Below are positions 25,525 to 33,727 of a stretch of 64,000 nt of DNA, piece by piece. The notes below the pieces were generated by a model, which did no database searches, was not told the origin of the DNA, and saw only the letters and a list, made by a program, of their open reading frames with translations. The number at the start of each line of letters is the position of its first letter. Position 1 is the first letter of the stretch. Position numbers and translations under genes: made by a program. This stretch comes from Microbacterium sp. K24. Lineage in GTDB: Bacteria > Actinomycetota > Actinomycetes > Actinomycetales > Microbacteriaceae. Location: positions 62,001 to 126,000 of the forward strand of contig NZ_SSDJ01000147.1 in the NCBI RefSeq assembly GCF_004794465.1. Reading direction: 5' to 3'.

Positions 25525-25623
25525 GTGGGTTCTGTCATCAAGAAGCGCCGCAAGCGCATGGCGAAGAAGAAGCACCGCAAGCTGCTTCGCAAGACTCGCC
25601 ACCAGCGCCGCAACAAGAAGTAA
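25525..25623 (+). CDS. 30S ribosomal protein bS22 (AURKAIP1/COX24 domain)
   Basis: This 32-residue, extremely basic peptide starts MGSVIKKRRKRMAKKKHRKL and ends KTRHQRRNKK, the actinobacterial bS22 sequence found on the 30S subunit near the decoding region. It starts at GTG with GAGG 7 nt upstream. A TAGACT -10 box at 25439-25444 would give a leader of about 75 nt that contains GGCATTTTTTCG. A strong terminator follows, so the gene is probably expressed on its own at a high level. Confidence 0.93.
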   Translation: MGSVIKKRRKRMAKKKHRKLLRKTRHQRRNKK

Positions 25624-25629
25624 GCGGCC

Positions 25630-25668
25630 AGACACGAGCGCCTGTCTTCGGACGGGCGCTTTGTGTCT
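25630..25668 (+). terminator. Strong terminator of the bS22 gene
   Basis: AGACAC (25630-25635) pairs with GTGTCT (25663-25668), and AGCGCCTGTC pairs with GACGGGCGCT (one G-U) around a TTCG tetraloop, a long stable hairpin 7 nt after the stop. Confidence 0.85.
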
Positions 25669-25700
25669 CTGCCCGCATCTCCGCACCTCGAGAGGACGCC

Positions 25701-26003
25701 ATGAAGTCGATCACCGTCAACGAACTCGCCGAGCGCTCCGGCACGCCGCTCATCGACGTGCGCGAGGTCGATGAGTTCGCCGCAGGACATGTTCCCGGTG
25801 CGGTGAACATCCCGATGTCCGAGATCGGCAACCGGCTCGAAGAGCTGCCGAGTGAAGCCTTCGACGTGATCTGCCAGGCCGGCGGACGATCCGCGCGGGT
25901 CGTCGAAGCACTCGAGGGGCGCGGCTACGACGCGACCAACGTCGAGGGCGGCACGGGCGAGTGGATCGCCCAGGGCCGCGAGGTCGAGGTGCCGTCGGCG
26001 TGA
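25701..26003 (+). CDS. Single-domain rhodanese-like protein
   Basis: This 100-residue rhodanese domain has PLIDVREVDEFAAGHVPGAVNIPMSEI, and the active-site loop ICQAGGRSARV with the persulfide cysteine near residue 59. LEGRGYDATNVEGGTGEWIAQG closes the fold. It is the GlpE/PspE type, likely a sulfur carrier or sulfurtransferase. GAGAGGA precedes the ATG. Its stop overlaps the glutaredoxin start (GTGA), giving a three-gene thiol/sulfur operon with that gene and a Dabb gene. Confidence 0.92.
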   Translation: MKSITVNELAERSGTPLIDVREVDEFAAGHVPGAVNIPMSEIGNRLEELPSEAFDVICQAGGRSARVVEALEGRGYDATNVEGGTGEWIAQGREVEVPSA

Positions 26004-26296
26004 CCACGCTGACCCTCATCGGCAAGCCCGACTGCCATCTCTGCGATGTCGCCTCCGAGGTGATCGACGCCGTCGTCGCCGAGCTGCCGGATGCCGCGGC
26101 GGAGCAGATCGAGATCGTCGAAGCCTCCATCAAAGACGACCCAGCTCTGTACGAGCTGTGGTGGGAGAAGATCCCGGTCGTGCTGATCGACGGAGAGCTC
26201 CACGCACACTGGCGGGTCTCGCCCGAACGGCTGCGCGCCGCGCTCGAGGAGTCCGTCCGAACCGTCGCCCTGAGCGATCAGAAGGAGCTGTCGTGA
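26000..26296 (+). CDS. Glutaredoxin-family protein
   Basis: This 98-residue thioredoxin-fold protein (DUF836-like) begins MTTLTLIGKPDCHLCDVASEVI, with the redox motif CHLC at residues 12-15, and has the cis-proline loop KIPVVLIDGE. It lacks a typical glutathione-binding TVP-GG ending, so it may use another thiol such as mycothiol. It starts at GTG 26000, overlapping the rhodanese stop; its own stop overlaps the next start. Confidence 0.88.
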   Translation: MTTLTLIGKPDCHLCDVASEVIDAVVAELPDAAAEQIEIVEASIKDDPALYELWWEKIPVVLIDGELHAHWRVSPERLRAALEESVRTVALSDQKELS

Positions 26297-26595
26297 CCAT
26301 CCGCCATGTCGTGAGCTGGAAGCTCGCCGCCGAAGACGCCGCCGAGCGCGCCACGCAGGCGGCCGAGGTGGCCCGTCGCCTGAACGCCCTCGACGGCGTG
26401 GTGCCGCAGCTGCTGTCGATCTCCGCCGGAGCCAATATGGCGTACGCGGACGCGAACTGGGACGTCACGCTGGTCGCCGACTTCGATTCGATCGCCGCGC
26501 TCGAGGAGTACCAGGTGCACCCGGCCCACGAAGAGGTCGTCGCCTACGTGCGCTCTGTCGTCTCCGGCCGCGTCGCGGTCGACTTCGAGGTCTGA
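26293..26595 (+). CDS. Dabb-family (stress-responsive A/B barrel) protein
   Basis: This 100-residue protein begins MTIRHVVSWKLAAEDAAERATQA, has LDGVVPQLLSISAGANMA, WDVTLVADFDSIAALEEYQVHPAHEEVV and VVSGRVAVDFEV. This is the ferredoxin-like dimeric barrel of the Dabb family. Function is unknown, though some relatives are cyclases or stress proteins. GTG 26293 has GAAGGAG upstream and overlaps the glutaredoxin stop. Confidence 0.9.
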   Translation: MTIRHVVSWKLAAEDAAERATQAAEVARRLNALDGVVPQLLSISAGANMAYADANWDVTLVADFDSIAALEEYQVHPAHEEVVAYVRSVVSGRVAVDFEV

Positions 26596-26744
26596 GGCGC
26601 AATCCGCACGTCACAATCGGTCATACTTGCAACACAAATGTGATCCGCTGAAGCCCTCTCCCGGCAGTCCGGGTCCTGAGCCGCATGTTTAGATGATCAC
26701 CTACCGTCCGTGGGCATCATCGCCCTCGTCTCACTGGAGCCGAC

Positions 26745-27560
26745 ATGCACCGTCGTAACATCGTCGCCGGCCTCGCCCTCGTCGCGACCGCCACCCTTGC
26801 CCTCGCCGGTTGCGCCACGGGCGCGGGAGACTCCGGAACGGGTGAGCCCGCAGCGGGCGACGAGTACGGCCTGATCGAAGCGGGCACCCTCACCGTCTGC
26901 TCCGACATCCCCTACGCCCCCTTCGAGTTCGAGGGCGGCGACAATGGCACCGGCTACACCGGTTTCGACATCGATCTGCTCGATGCCGTCGCCAAGAAGC
27001 TCGACCTGAAGCTCTCGGTGCAGGACGTCGGATTCGACGCGTTGCAGTCCGGCACCACTCTGGCCGCCGGCACGTGCGACATCGGAGCTTCGGCCATGAC
27101 CATCACCGAGGAGCGCAAGGCGAACATCGACTTCTCCGACCCGTACTACGACTCGCTGCAGTCGCTGCTGGTGCGCACCGACTCGGGCATCGAGTCGATC
27201 GACGATCTCTCGGGCAAGAACGTGGGCGTGCAGCAGGGAACGACCGGCGAATCGTATGCGACGGCGAATGCGACGGGTGCCCAGCTCGTGCAGTACCCGT
27301 CCGACGGCGAACTCTGGCCGGCCATGCAGGCTGGACAGATCGATGCGATCCTGCAGGACCAGCCGGTGAACCTCGAGCACGAGAAGGCCGACAGCGCCTA
27401 CAAGATCGTCGAGACGTACAACACCGACGAGTCGTATGGCTTCGCCTTTGCGAAGGGTGAGAAGGACGCACTCCTCGAGGCAGTCAATGGCGCGCTGAAG
27501 GATCTTCGCGACAGCGGCGATTACCAGACGATCTACGACAACTACTTCACCGCGAAGTAA
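26745..27560 (+). CDS. Polar amino acid ABC transporter, substrate-binding lipoprotein
   Basis: This 271-residue secreted lipoprotein has a signal peptide with lipobox LAGC (Cys22). The family-3 binding domain reads LTVCSDIPYAPFEFEGGDNGTGYTGFDIDLLDAVAKKL, ASAMTITEERKANIDFSDPYYDSLQSLLV, and ESIDDLSGKNVGVQQGTTGESYA. The pattern fits glutamate, glutamine or cystine-type importers; the ligand is not fixed by sequence alone. GGAG lies 5 nt before the ATG. It leads a three-gene import operon. About 150 bp upstream holds a possible CATACT -10 box but no clear operator. Confidence 0.92.
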   Translation: MHRRNIVAGLALVATATLALAGCATGAGDSGTGEPAAGDEYGLIEAGTLTVCSDIPYAPFEFEGGDNGTGYTGFDIDLLDAVAKKLDLKLSVQDVGFDALQSGTTLAAGTCDIGASAMTITEERKANIDFSDPYYDSLQSLLVRTDSGIESIDDLSGKNVGVQQGTTGESYATANATGAQLVQYPSDGELWPAMQAGQIDAILQDQPVNLEHEKADSAYKIVETYNTDESYGFAFAKGEKDALLEAVNGALKDLRDSGDYQTIYDNYFTAK

Positions 27561-27594
27561 TCGGCGGGCACGGTAGGTCGGGAGGACCTTGACG

Positions 27595-28392
27595 ATGGCG
27601 TTGAGGCGTACAACCAAGAGCAAGCTGTATCGGTACATCGTCTATGCGGTGCTGATCGCGATCGTCGTCTGGGCGGCGGTCAGCACCGACTGGGCGAAGA
27701 TCGGTCCGCTGTTCTTCAACCCCGAGGTCGCGGTCAAGATGTTCCCCGGGATCATCACGACCGCTCTCGTCAACACCCTGTGGTTCACGGCAGTGGCGTT
27801 CGCGGGTGGTCTGCTGCTCGGCATCCTGTTGGCGCTGCTGAAGCTGTCGAGCATCGGACCGTTCCGCTGGATCGCCACCGCCTGGATCGAGCTGTTCCGC
27901 GGGCTCCCCGCGATCCTCACGATCTTCGGCGTGGCCTTCATCCTGCCGATCGCTCTGGGGATCTCCGGCCGCGACCTGGGCGGGCCTGTCGTGCTCGGGC
28001 TCATCGGTCTCATCCTGGTGGCGTCCGCCTACATGGCGGAGACCATCAGGGCCGGCATCCAGGCGGTTCCGAAGGGACAGACGGAAGCGGCGCGCTCGCT
28101 CGGCATGTCGCCCATGAAGACGACGTTCTGGATCATCGTGCCGCAGGGATTCCGCATCATCATCCCGCCGCTGACGAACGAGTTCGTGCTGCTGCTGAAG
28201 GACACGTCGCTGCTCTTCGTGGCCGGCACGTTCATCTGGTCGAAGGAGCTCACCAACTTCGCCCGTGATGCGGCGACGCAGAACACGAACGCGACGCCGC
28301 TGATCATGGCGGCGATCCTGTACCTGATCGTGACGATCCCGCTCACGCGTTTCAGCGCGTGGCTGGAGCGAAGGATGGCGAGGCAGCGATGA
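27595..28392 (+). CDS. Polar amino acid ABC transporter, permease
   Basis: This 265-residue HisM/GlnP-type permease has about five membrane helices and the EAA loop [22 protein letters not shown] that docks the ATPase. It starts [15 protein letters not shown] with one extra N-terminal helix. I place the start at ATG 27595, 9 nt after GGAGG; the TTG at 27589 is too close. The operon has a single permease, so it probably works as a homodimer. Its stop overlaps the ATPase start (ATGA). Confidence 0.93.
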   Translation: MALRRTTKSKLYRYIVYAVLIAIVVWAAVSTDWAKIGPLFFNPEVAVKMFPGIITTALVNTLWFTAVAFAGGLLLGILLALLKLSSIGPFRWIATAWIELFRGLPAILTIFGVAFILPIALGISGRDLGGPVVLGLIGLILVASAYMAETIRAGIQAVPKGQTEAARSLGMSPMKTTFWIIVPQGFRIIIPPLTNEFVLLLKDTSLLFVAGTFIWSKELTNFARDAATQNTNATPLIMAAILYLIVTIPLTRFSAWLERRMARQR

Positions 28393-29144
28393 TCACCGAC
28401 CTGATTGATGTGCACGCCCCGGCGATCGACCTGCAGGGGCTGGAGAAGAGCTTCGGCGACAACAAGGTGCTCAAGGGCATCGACCTCACGGTCACCGCCG
28501 GCGAGGTCGTCTGCGTGATCGGCCCTTCGGGATCGGGCAAGTCGACGCTGCTGCGCTCGGTGAACCTGCTCGAAGAGCCGACCGGCGGCAAGGTGCTCAT
28601 CGAGGGCATCGACATCACCGATCCCGACGTCGACATCGACCGCGTGCGCACGCGTATCGGCATGGTGTTCCAGAGCTTCAACCTCTTCCCGCACCTCGAC
28701 GTGATGGGCAACCTCATGGTCGCGCAACAGCGGGTGAAGAAGCGCTCCAAGGAAGAGGCGCAGAAGGTCGCGCTCGAGATGCTCGGCCGCGTCGGACTCG
28801 CCGAGAAGGCGGATGCCTACCCCGGGCACCTCTCGGGTGGGCAGCAGCAGCGCGTGGCGATCGCGCGGGCGCTCTGCATGAACCCCGACATGATGCTGTT
28901 CGACGAGCCCACCTCGGCGCTCGACCCCGAACTCGTCGGCGAGGTGCTGCAGGTCATGCGCTCGCTCGCGGATGAGGGGATGACGATGCTCGTCGTCACG
29001 CACGAGATGGGCTTCGCCCGTGAGGTCGGCTCACGTCTGATCTTCATGGACGGCGGCTACATCGTCGAAGAGGGCGACCCGCGCGAAGTCATCGGCAACC
29101 CGCAGCACCAGCGCACGAAGGACTTCCTGTCCCGCGTGCTGTAG
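28389..29144 (+). CDS. Polar amino acid ABC transporter, ATP-binding protein
   Basis: This 251-residue GlnQ-type ATPase has Walker [11 protein letters not shown]-loop [15 protein letters not shown], signature LSGGQQQR, Walker [15 protein letters not shown] and the H-loop [12 protein letters not shown]. The start is the ATG at 28389, overlapping the permease stop. It is the last gene of the amino acid import operon, followed 20 bp later by a long palindromic repeat that may also terminate transcription. Confidence 0.95.
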   Translation: MITDLIDVHAPAIDLQGLEKSFGDNKVLKGIDLTVTAGEVVCVIGPSGSGKSTLLRSVNLLEEPTGGKVLIEGIDITDPDVDIDRVRTRIGMVFQSFNLFPHLDVMGNLMVAQQRVKKRSKEEAQKVALEMLGRVGLAEKADAYPGHLSGGQQQRVAIARALCMNPDMMLFDEPTSALDPELVGEVLQVMRSLADEGMTMLVVTHEMGFAREVGSRLIFMDGGYIVEEGDPREVIGNPQHQRTKDFLSRVL

Positions 29145-29163
29145 ATCGCTCCCGCTCCCCGCT

Positions 29164-29241
29164 GAGACCCCGCTTTCGCGCCGAGACCCCCTGCTGCAGG
29201 CGTCCGCAGCAGGGGGTCTCGGCGATAATTGGGGGTGTCGG
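29164..29241. repeat. Palindromic GAGACCCC repeat, copy A
   Basis: Inverted arms of 19 bp (29179-29197 and 29206-29224) enclose an 8-bp centre. An extra GAGACCCC lies before (29164) and a decayed GGGGTGTCGG after (29232). It sits between convergent genes, 3 nt from the YegP stop. Homologous to copy B at 35108-35187, with compensated stem changes. Confidence 0.85.
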
Positions 29242-29243
29242 GA

Positions 29244-29420
29244 TCAGCGCTCGACGACCTCGGCGTCCGCGGCGTTGCGGCGCACCGACTCGATCCCGGC
29301 GAGAGCGGCGGACTTCGAGGAGTAGCCCTCGCCGCTCGCGATGACCTCGCCGTTGCTCGCCTTCAGGTTGAACCGGTACTCGCCGGACTTATCGGTGTAC
29401 AGCTCGAACGTGCCTGCCAT
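29244..29420 (-). CDS. YegP-family protein (DUF1508)
   Basis: This 58-residue single DUF1508 repeat reads AGTFELYTDKSGEYRFNLKA, then SNGEVIASGEGYSSKSAALAGIESVRRNAADAEV. The motif fits the family, which forms a small beta-alpha domain of unknown function. Many members have two repeats; this has one. I use ATG 29420, with AAAGGA 6 nt upstream, rather than the longer frame. It is convergent with the amino acid import operon. Confidence 0.88.
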   Translation of the reverse strand: MAGTFELYTDKSGEYRFNLKASNGEVIASGEGYSSKSAALAGIESVRRNAADAEVVER

Positions 29421-29514
29421 GAGGCGTCCTTTCTCTGTCGGGTCGGAGGTTCGACCGCTCGCGATCACGCTATCCCCACCCCTCTATCGGAGGGAAGGGT
29501 CGCGCGAGTCCACG

Positions 29515-29600
29515 CCGGTCGCAGAAACTGCCGCCGACAGCGTCGCCGGGCGGCATGTATTGCGACCGGAACGGAGCCGGGCAGCGGGAACTGCGACCGG
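29515..29600. repeat. Intergenic palindrome with a duplicated right arm (element E)
   Basis: CCGGTCGCA (29515-29523) pairs with TGCGACCGG (29561-29569); an inner GCCGCC/GGCGGC pair adds stability. A second right arm TGCGACCGG is at 29592-29600. This occupies much of the 200-bp gap between the YegP gene and the ABC ATPase stop; I see no gene there. Confidence 0.6.
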
Positions 29601-29622
29601 AAGCGAGGAGCGGCCGGTGATT

Positions 29623-30714
29623 TCAGCCGCGCGGGTGCACGGCCACGGGCTCGGGAGCGACCGCGATGCGCACGCGGTCGCCGAAGGCGGGGTGGATGCC
29701 GGGGGAGTGCTGCACCCGGACGAGCTCTCCCGCCTCGGTGCGCACGAGCGTGCGCCGCATGCTGCCGAGGAATGTGCTCTCCTCCACGAGCGCGTCGGTC
29801 GCGGCATCCGCTTCCGACGCGAAGAACACGTTCTCCGGCCGCAGGTACACGTCGACCGGGCCGTCGGCGGGCGTCTGCAGCGGAAGCGCCTGCCCCCACA
29901 CCGTCACGTGATCACCCTCGGCGACGCCCGAGACGACGCTCGACAGTCCGACGAACGCCGCGACACCCGCGGTCGAGGGGGTCGTGTAGAGCTGCTCGGG
30001 CGAGCCGATCTGCTCGATGCGCCCCGAATTCATCACCGCGATCCGGTCGGAGACGGCGAGGGCCTCCTCCTGATCGTGCGTGACGAAGACGGTGGTGATG
30101 CCCAGGCGCAGCTGGATGCGGCGGATCTCGTCGCGCAGCTGCACGCGCACCTTCGCGTCGAGTGCCGACAGCGGCTCGTCGAGCAGCAGCACCTTGGGCT
30201 CGGTGACGAGTGCGCGTGCGAGGGCGACGCGCTGCTGCTGGCCGCCCGAGAGCTGGTGCGGGAAGCGGTCGGCGAAGTCCGCGAGCCCGACGAGCGCGAG
30301 CGCGTCGAGCGAGCGCTTCGCCGCATCCGCCTTTCCTGCTCCGCGTCGTCGCAGACCGAACGCCGTGTTGTCGATCACGCGCAGGTGCGGGAACAGCGAA
30401 TACGACTGGAACACCATGCCGACGTCGCGCTTGTTCGTCGGCACGCGCGACACGTCGCCGCCGCCGAGCAGCACGGTTCCCGCGTCGGCGCCCTCGAGCC
30501 CGGCGAGCACCCGCAGGAGCGTCGTCTTGCCGCAGCCGGACGGACCGAGGAGTGACACGAACTCCCCGGGCGCGATGTCGAGATCGACGCCGTTCAGCAC
30601 GCGGTTGCCGGCATAGCTCTTCACGATGCCCTGCAGCTCGACGCGGGTGCCTTCGCCGGCCTCGGCGAGCAGCACGTTGTCCTTGGTACGAGGGAGGGCG
30701 TGGTCGAGGGTCAT
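29623..30714 (-). CDS. ABC transporter ATP-binding protein with TOBE domain (PotA/FbpC-like)
   Basis: This 363-residue ATPase of the MOI/CUT-type group has Walker A GPSGCGKTT, MVFQSYSLFPHLRV, signature LSGGQQQR, Walker B VLLLDEPLSALDAK, and the H-loop FVTHDQEEAL. The C-terminal 120 residues form a regulatory TOBE-like domain with VDVYLRPENVFF. It is the last gene of a four-gene importer (binding protein, two permeases, ATPase) with ATGA/GTGA overlaps throughout. The layout fits polyamine, iron, thiamine or phosphonate uptake; the substrate is not decided by sequence. Confidence 0.93.
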   Translation of the reverse strand: MTLDHALPRTKDNVLLAEAGEGTRVELQGIVKSYAGNRVLNGVDLDIAPGEFVSLLGPSGCGKTTLLRVLAGLEGADAGTVLLGGGDVSRVPTNKRDVGMVFQSYSLFPHLRVIDNTAFGLRRRGAGKADAAKRSLDALALVGLADFADRFPHQLSGGQQQRVALARALVTEPKVLLLDEPLSALDAKVRVQLRDEIRRIQLRLGITTVFVTHDQEEALAVSDRIAVMNSGRIEQIGSPEQLYTTPSTAGVAAFVGLSSVVSGVAEGDHVTVWGQALPLQTPADGPVDVYLRPENVFFASEADAATDALVEESTFLGSMRRTLVRTEAGELVRVQHSPGIHPAFGDRVRIAVAPEPVAVHPRG

Positions 30715-31505
30715 GAGCGGGCCTTTCCGGTGCCGCGGGCGACGCGGCCGATGACGAGGAGCAGGAGGAAGACGAACACGAGCGCCAGCAGGGTGAAGAT
30801 CGCCGGAGCGTACGGGTCCTGCTTCTGGACGACCACCATGGCCGTCTGGAACACCTGGCGGTTCAGGAGCGAGGCGATCGTGAACTCGCCGAGCACCACC
30901 GCGATGGAGATGAGGGATGCCGCGAGCAGCCCCTGGCGGATGTTCGGCGCGAGCACCTTCAGCACGACGGTCGGCCAGCTCGCCCCGAGGGAGCGGGCGG
31001 CCTCGGCGAGCGTCTTGAGATCGGCCGCATCGATCGACGCCTGGATCGAGCGGAAAGCGAACGGCAGCACGGTGATGCCGTAGGCGAAGGCGAGAGTCCA
31101 GGTCCCGGTGCCGAGCGTGCGGCCGATCTGCAGGTAGATCGGTGCGAGGCCGACGACGAGCACGATCGCGGGGATCGAGATCGGCAGCAGCACCGCGAAC
31201 TCGAAGGCCGACGTGAGCTTCGGGAACCGCAGGTTCACCAGGATCATCGTGGGCGCGAGCAGGAAGAGCACGATCACGACGGTGACGACGGCGAGGATCA
31301 GCGAGTTGCCGAGTCCCGTCCAGATCGGCTTGATGGCGGCGGATGCTGCGGGGTCGAACAGAGCCGTCCAGTGCGTGAGCGACATCCCGCCGGCCGGATC
31401 GCGCAGCGTGAAGAGGAACGTCGACACCAGCGGGATCGCGAAGAACGCGCCGACCAGGGTGCCGATGATCCAGCGGGTCGCGAGAGACGGACCGAGACGG
31501 TTCAC
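30711..31505 (-). CDS. ABC transporter permease 2 (PotC-like)
   Basis: This 264-residue permease has six predicted membrane helices. The EAA loop is LAEAARSLGASWPTVVLKVLAPNIRQGL. It begins at GTG 31505, which overlaps the stop of permease 1 (GTGA), giving MNRLGPSLATRWIIGTLVGAFFAIPLV; the much longer open frame upstream is a shadow of permease 1. Its own stop overlaps the ATPase start. It pairs with permease 1 to form the membrane channel. Confidence 0.9.
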   Translation of the reverse strand: MNRLGPSLATRWIIGTLVGAFFAIPLVSTFLFTLRDPAGGMSLTHWTALFDPAASAAIKPIWTGLGNSLILAVVTVVIVLFLLAPTMILVNLRFPKLTSAFEFAVLLPISIPAIVLVVGLAPIYLQIGRTLGTGTWTLAFAYGITVLPFAFRSIQASIDAADLKTLAEAARSLGASWPTVVLKVLAPNIRQGLLAASLISIAVVLGEFTIASLLNRQVFQTAMVVVQKQDPYAPAIFTLLALVFVFLLLLVIGRVARGTGKARS

Positions 31506-32455
31506 GACTGCCACCGCGCTGCTCGGCGCTGGATGAGGGAATACAGCGCCATGACGATTCCGACGATGACGATCATGCCGAGCGCCAACGCTCCTGCGAG
31601 GTTCTCGCGGCCGAGGACCGTCTCGCTGGTGAGCGCCGTGCGGATCTGCAGCGGCACGATCTGCGAGCCCTGGCTGGCGAGAGCGGCCGCCGTCGCGTAG
31701 GACGAGAACGCGTTCGCGAAGAGCAGCAGCAGGCTGGCGAGGAACGAAGGGGCGAGCACGGGGATGCCGATGCGCAGCCAGAAGCTCGCGCGGGTGCCGC
31801 CGAGCGTGAGGTTGGCCTCGGACCACTGCGGCTTGAGCGCGGCCAGGGCAGGCATGAAGGTGATGACCATGAGCGGGATCTGGAAGTAGATGTAGGGCAG
31901 GATCAGGCCGGGCAGCTCGTAGAGCCAGGTGCCGTTCGCGTAGATGTCGAGGCCGAAGGAGTCCTGGAGGAAGAGCTTGAGGACGCCCTGGATGCCGATC
32001 GTCGCGATGAAGGCGAACGCGAGCATGACGCCGCCGAACTGGGCGAGCACACCGGACGCGGCATCCACCATCGAGCGCACGGCGCCCTCGGGGTCCATGC
32101 CGAGAAGTGCATAGCAGACGAGGGCGCCGACCAGGGCGCCGACGACGGCGGTGAAGAGCGAAAGGCCCGCGGAGTTCGCGAACGTCTGCAGGACCACCGG
32201 GTCGCCGAGCGCCGACACGTTGGTCCAGGTGAAGCTGCCGTCGTCGGCGAAGAAGCCCGAGCCGATCGCGAGGACCGTCGGCACCGCGAGGAACAGCACG
32301 ACGTAGGCCGCGAAGGGCACGAGGCCCAGCCAGGCCCACGACGGCGCGGACCGCCGGGCCCCCGCATCGCGCGAAGGCCCGGTGCCCGTCTCCCGAGTGG
32401 TGGTCGCGGGGACGGATGCCGCAGCATCCGTCCCCGCGGGGGTGAGAGTCGTCAC
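31502..32455 (-). CDS. ABC transporter permease 1 (PotB-like)
   Basis: This 317-residue permease has an N-terminal cytoplasmic tail rich in Thr, Ala and Arg (residues 1-38) and about six membrane helices. The EAA-type loop is ANLTLGGTRASFWLRIGIPVLAPSFLASLLLL. It starts at GTG 32455, overlapping the binding-protein stop (GTGA). The LGMDPEGAVRSMVDAASGVLAQFGGVMLAFAF segment is typical of PotB/thiamine/phosphonate-type permeases. Confidence 0.9.
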   Translation of the reverse strand: MTTLTPAGTDAAASVPATTTRETGTGPSRDAGARRSAPSWAWLGLVPFAAYVVLFLAVPTVLAIGSGFFADDGSFTWTNVSALGDPVVLQTFANSAGLSLFTAVVGALVGALVCYALLGMDPEGAVRSMVDAASGVLAQFGGVMLAFAFIATIGIQGVLKLFLQDSFGLDIYANGTWLYELPGLILPYIYFQIPLMVITFMPALAALKPQWSEANLTLGGTRASFWLRIGIPVLAPSFLASLLLLFANAFSSYATAAALASQGSQIVPLQIRTALTSETVLGRENLAGALALGMIVIVGIVMALYSLIQRRAARWQS

Positions 32456-33594
32456 TGGACGGCCGCTGCCCACTTCTCGCCGAGCAGCGTGCCGGCGTTC
32501 GCGGACTGCTCCTCGGTCGGGACGACCGTCTCGGACGGCACCTCGGGAAGGGCAGCAGCGAGGTCGCCGTCGATCGTGCCGGCATCCGTCATGGCCTCCA
32601 TGCGTGCCGGGCGTGCGCCGCCCTTGAGCCACAGGTTCTGCACCTCGTCGCTGTAGAGGAACTCCTGCCACAGGCGCGCGGCGGCCGGGTTCGGCGCATC
32701 CTTGTTGATCGCCTGGTTGTAGTAGCCGGCGTAACCGGTGCCGTCGAGCACGACGACCTTCCAGTTCTCGTTATCGGCCACGTGCGACGCGTTCAGGTAG
32801 TCCCAGTCGAAGACGACCGGGGTCTCGCCGCTCGCGACGGTCGCGGTCGTGACGTCGACCTTGAGCAGGTTGCCGGCCTTCTGCAGCTCGGAGAAGAAGT
32901 CGATGCCGGGCTGGAAGTCGTCGAGCGTGCCGTCGGACTGGACGGTCGCGAGACCCACGGCAGCGAACGCCGCACCCGCCTGCGTCGGGTCGCCGTTGAT
33001 CGCGACCGCGCCCTTGTAGTCGGCGCTCTTCAGATCGTCGAGCGACTCGGGGGCGTCGAACTTCGACGAGTCGTAGCCGATCGACATGTACCCGCCGTAG
33101 TCGCCGACGAACAGGCCCGTCGACTCCTTGAGTTCGTCGGGGATGTCGTCCCAGGTCTCGACCTTGTACGGAGCGAAGACGTCGGTGTTCTGCAGCGCGA
33201 CCGTGAGGCCGAGGTCGAACACGTCAGGAGCGGTGTCGAGTCCCTGGTTCGTCTCGGCGGCCTGGATCTCCTCGGCGCTGGAGACGTCGGGCGAGGCCTC
33301 GTTGATCGTGATCTCGGGGTACTTCTCGGCGAAGAGGTCGAGGATCTCGCCGTAGTTCGCCCAGTCGCGGGGGAGGGCGATGACGTTGAGCTGGCCTTCG
33401 GCCTTGGCTGCGGCCTCGAGGTCGGCGAACGTGCCGAAGTCGGCGACGGACGTCGCGGATGCCGCGTCGACGTCGGAGTCGCCGCCGCCGGCCGTGGCGT
33501 CGGCCGCGCCGGAGCAGGCGGTGAGCGCGAGTACGGCCGTGGTGGCCAGGGCGATGCCGGCGCCGATGCGCGCGCGGCGGATGTTGCGAGCCAT
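32452..33594 (-). CDS. ABC transporter extracellular solute-binding lipoprotein (PotD/Fe-like)
   Basis: This 380-residue lipoprotein has a signal peptide with lipobox LTAC (Cys27) and an acidic linker. The family-1/PotD-like binding domain includes AKAEGQLNVIALPRDWANYGEILDLFAEKYPEI, GLDTAPDVFDLGLT, YDSSKFDAPESLDDL and PVVFDWDYLNASHV. ATG 33594 has GAGAGGA 5 nt upstream; that ribosome site is paired in a predicted hairpin. It leads the four-gene import operon. The ligand is unknown; polyamine-, iron- or phosphonate-type ligands are possible. Confidence 0.9.
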   Translation of the reverse strand: MARNIRRARIGAGIALATTAVLALTACSGAADATAGGGDSDVDAASATSVADFGTFADLEAAAKAEGQLNVIALPRDWANYGEILDLFAEKYPEITINEASPDVSSAEEIQAAETNQGLDTAPDVFDLGLTVALQNTDVFAPYKVETWDDIPDELKESTGLFVGDYGGYMSIGYDSSKFDAPESLDDLKSADYKGAVAINGDPTQAGAAFAAVGLATVQSDGTLDDFQPGIDFFSELQKAGNLLKVDVTTATVASGETPVVFDWDYLNASHVADNENWKVVVLDGTGYAGYYNQAINKDAPNPAAARLWQEFLYSDEVQNLWLKGGARPARMEAMTDAGTIDGDLAAALPEVPSETVVPTEEQSANAGTLLGEKWAAAVQ

Positions 33595-33599
33595 GTGTT

Positions 33600-33642
33600 T
33601 CCTCTCGGGTGACCGGCGATCGCCGGTTCGGGTGCGAGAGGA
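33600..33642 (-). promoter_or_regulatory. Nested hairpin sequestering the ribosome site of the ABC operon
   Basis: On the minus-strand RNA, TCCTCTCG (33635-33642) pairs over 8 bp with CGAGAGGA (33600-33607), which contains the Shine-Dalgarno. A 16-bp perfect palindrome ACCGGCGATCGCCGGT (33612-33627) forms the inner hairpin. A CATAGT box at 33644-33649 is a possible -10, placing this element at the very start of the transcript. Confidence 0.55.
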
Positions 33643-33727
33643 CACTATGGGTGCGAGGTTGCCGATTGTGCCGGCGACGGTGAACGCCAGGTGGCCGGGT
33701 CGTGGCGGATCCGGATGCCGGTGGCGC

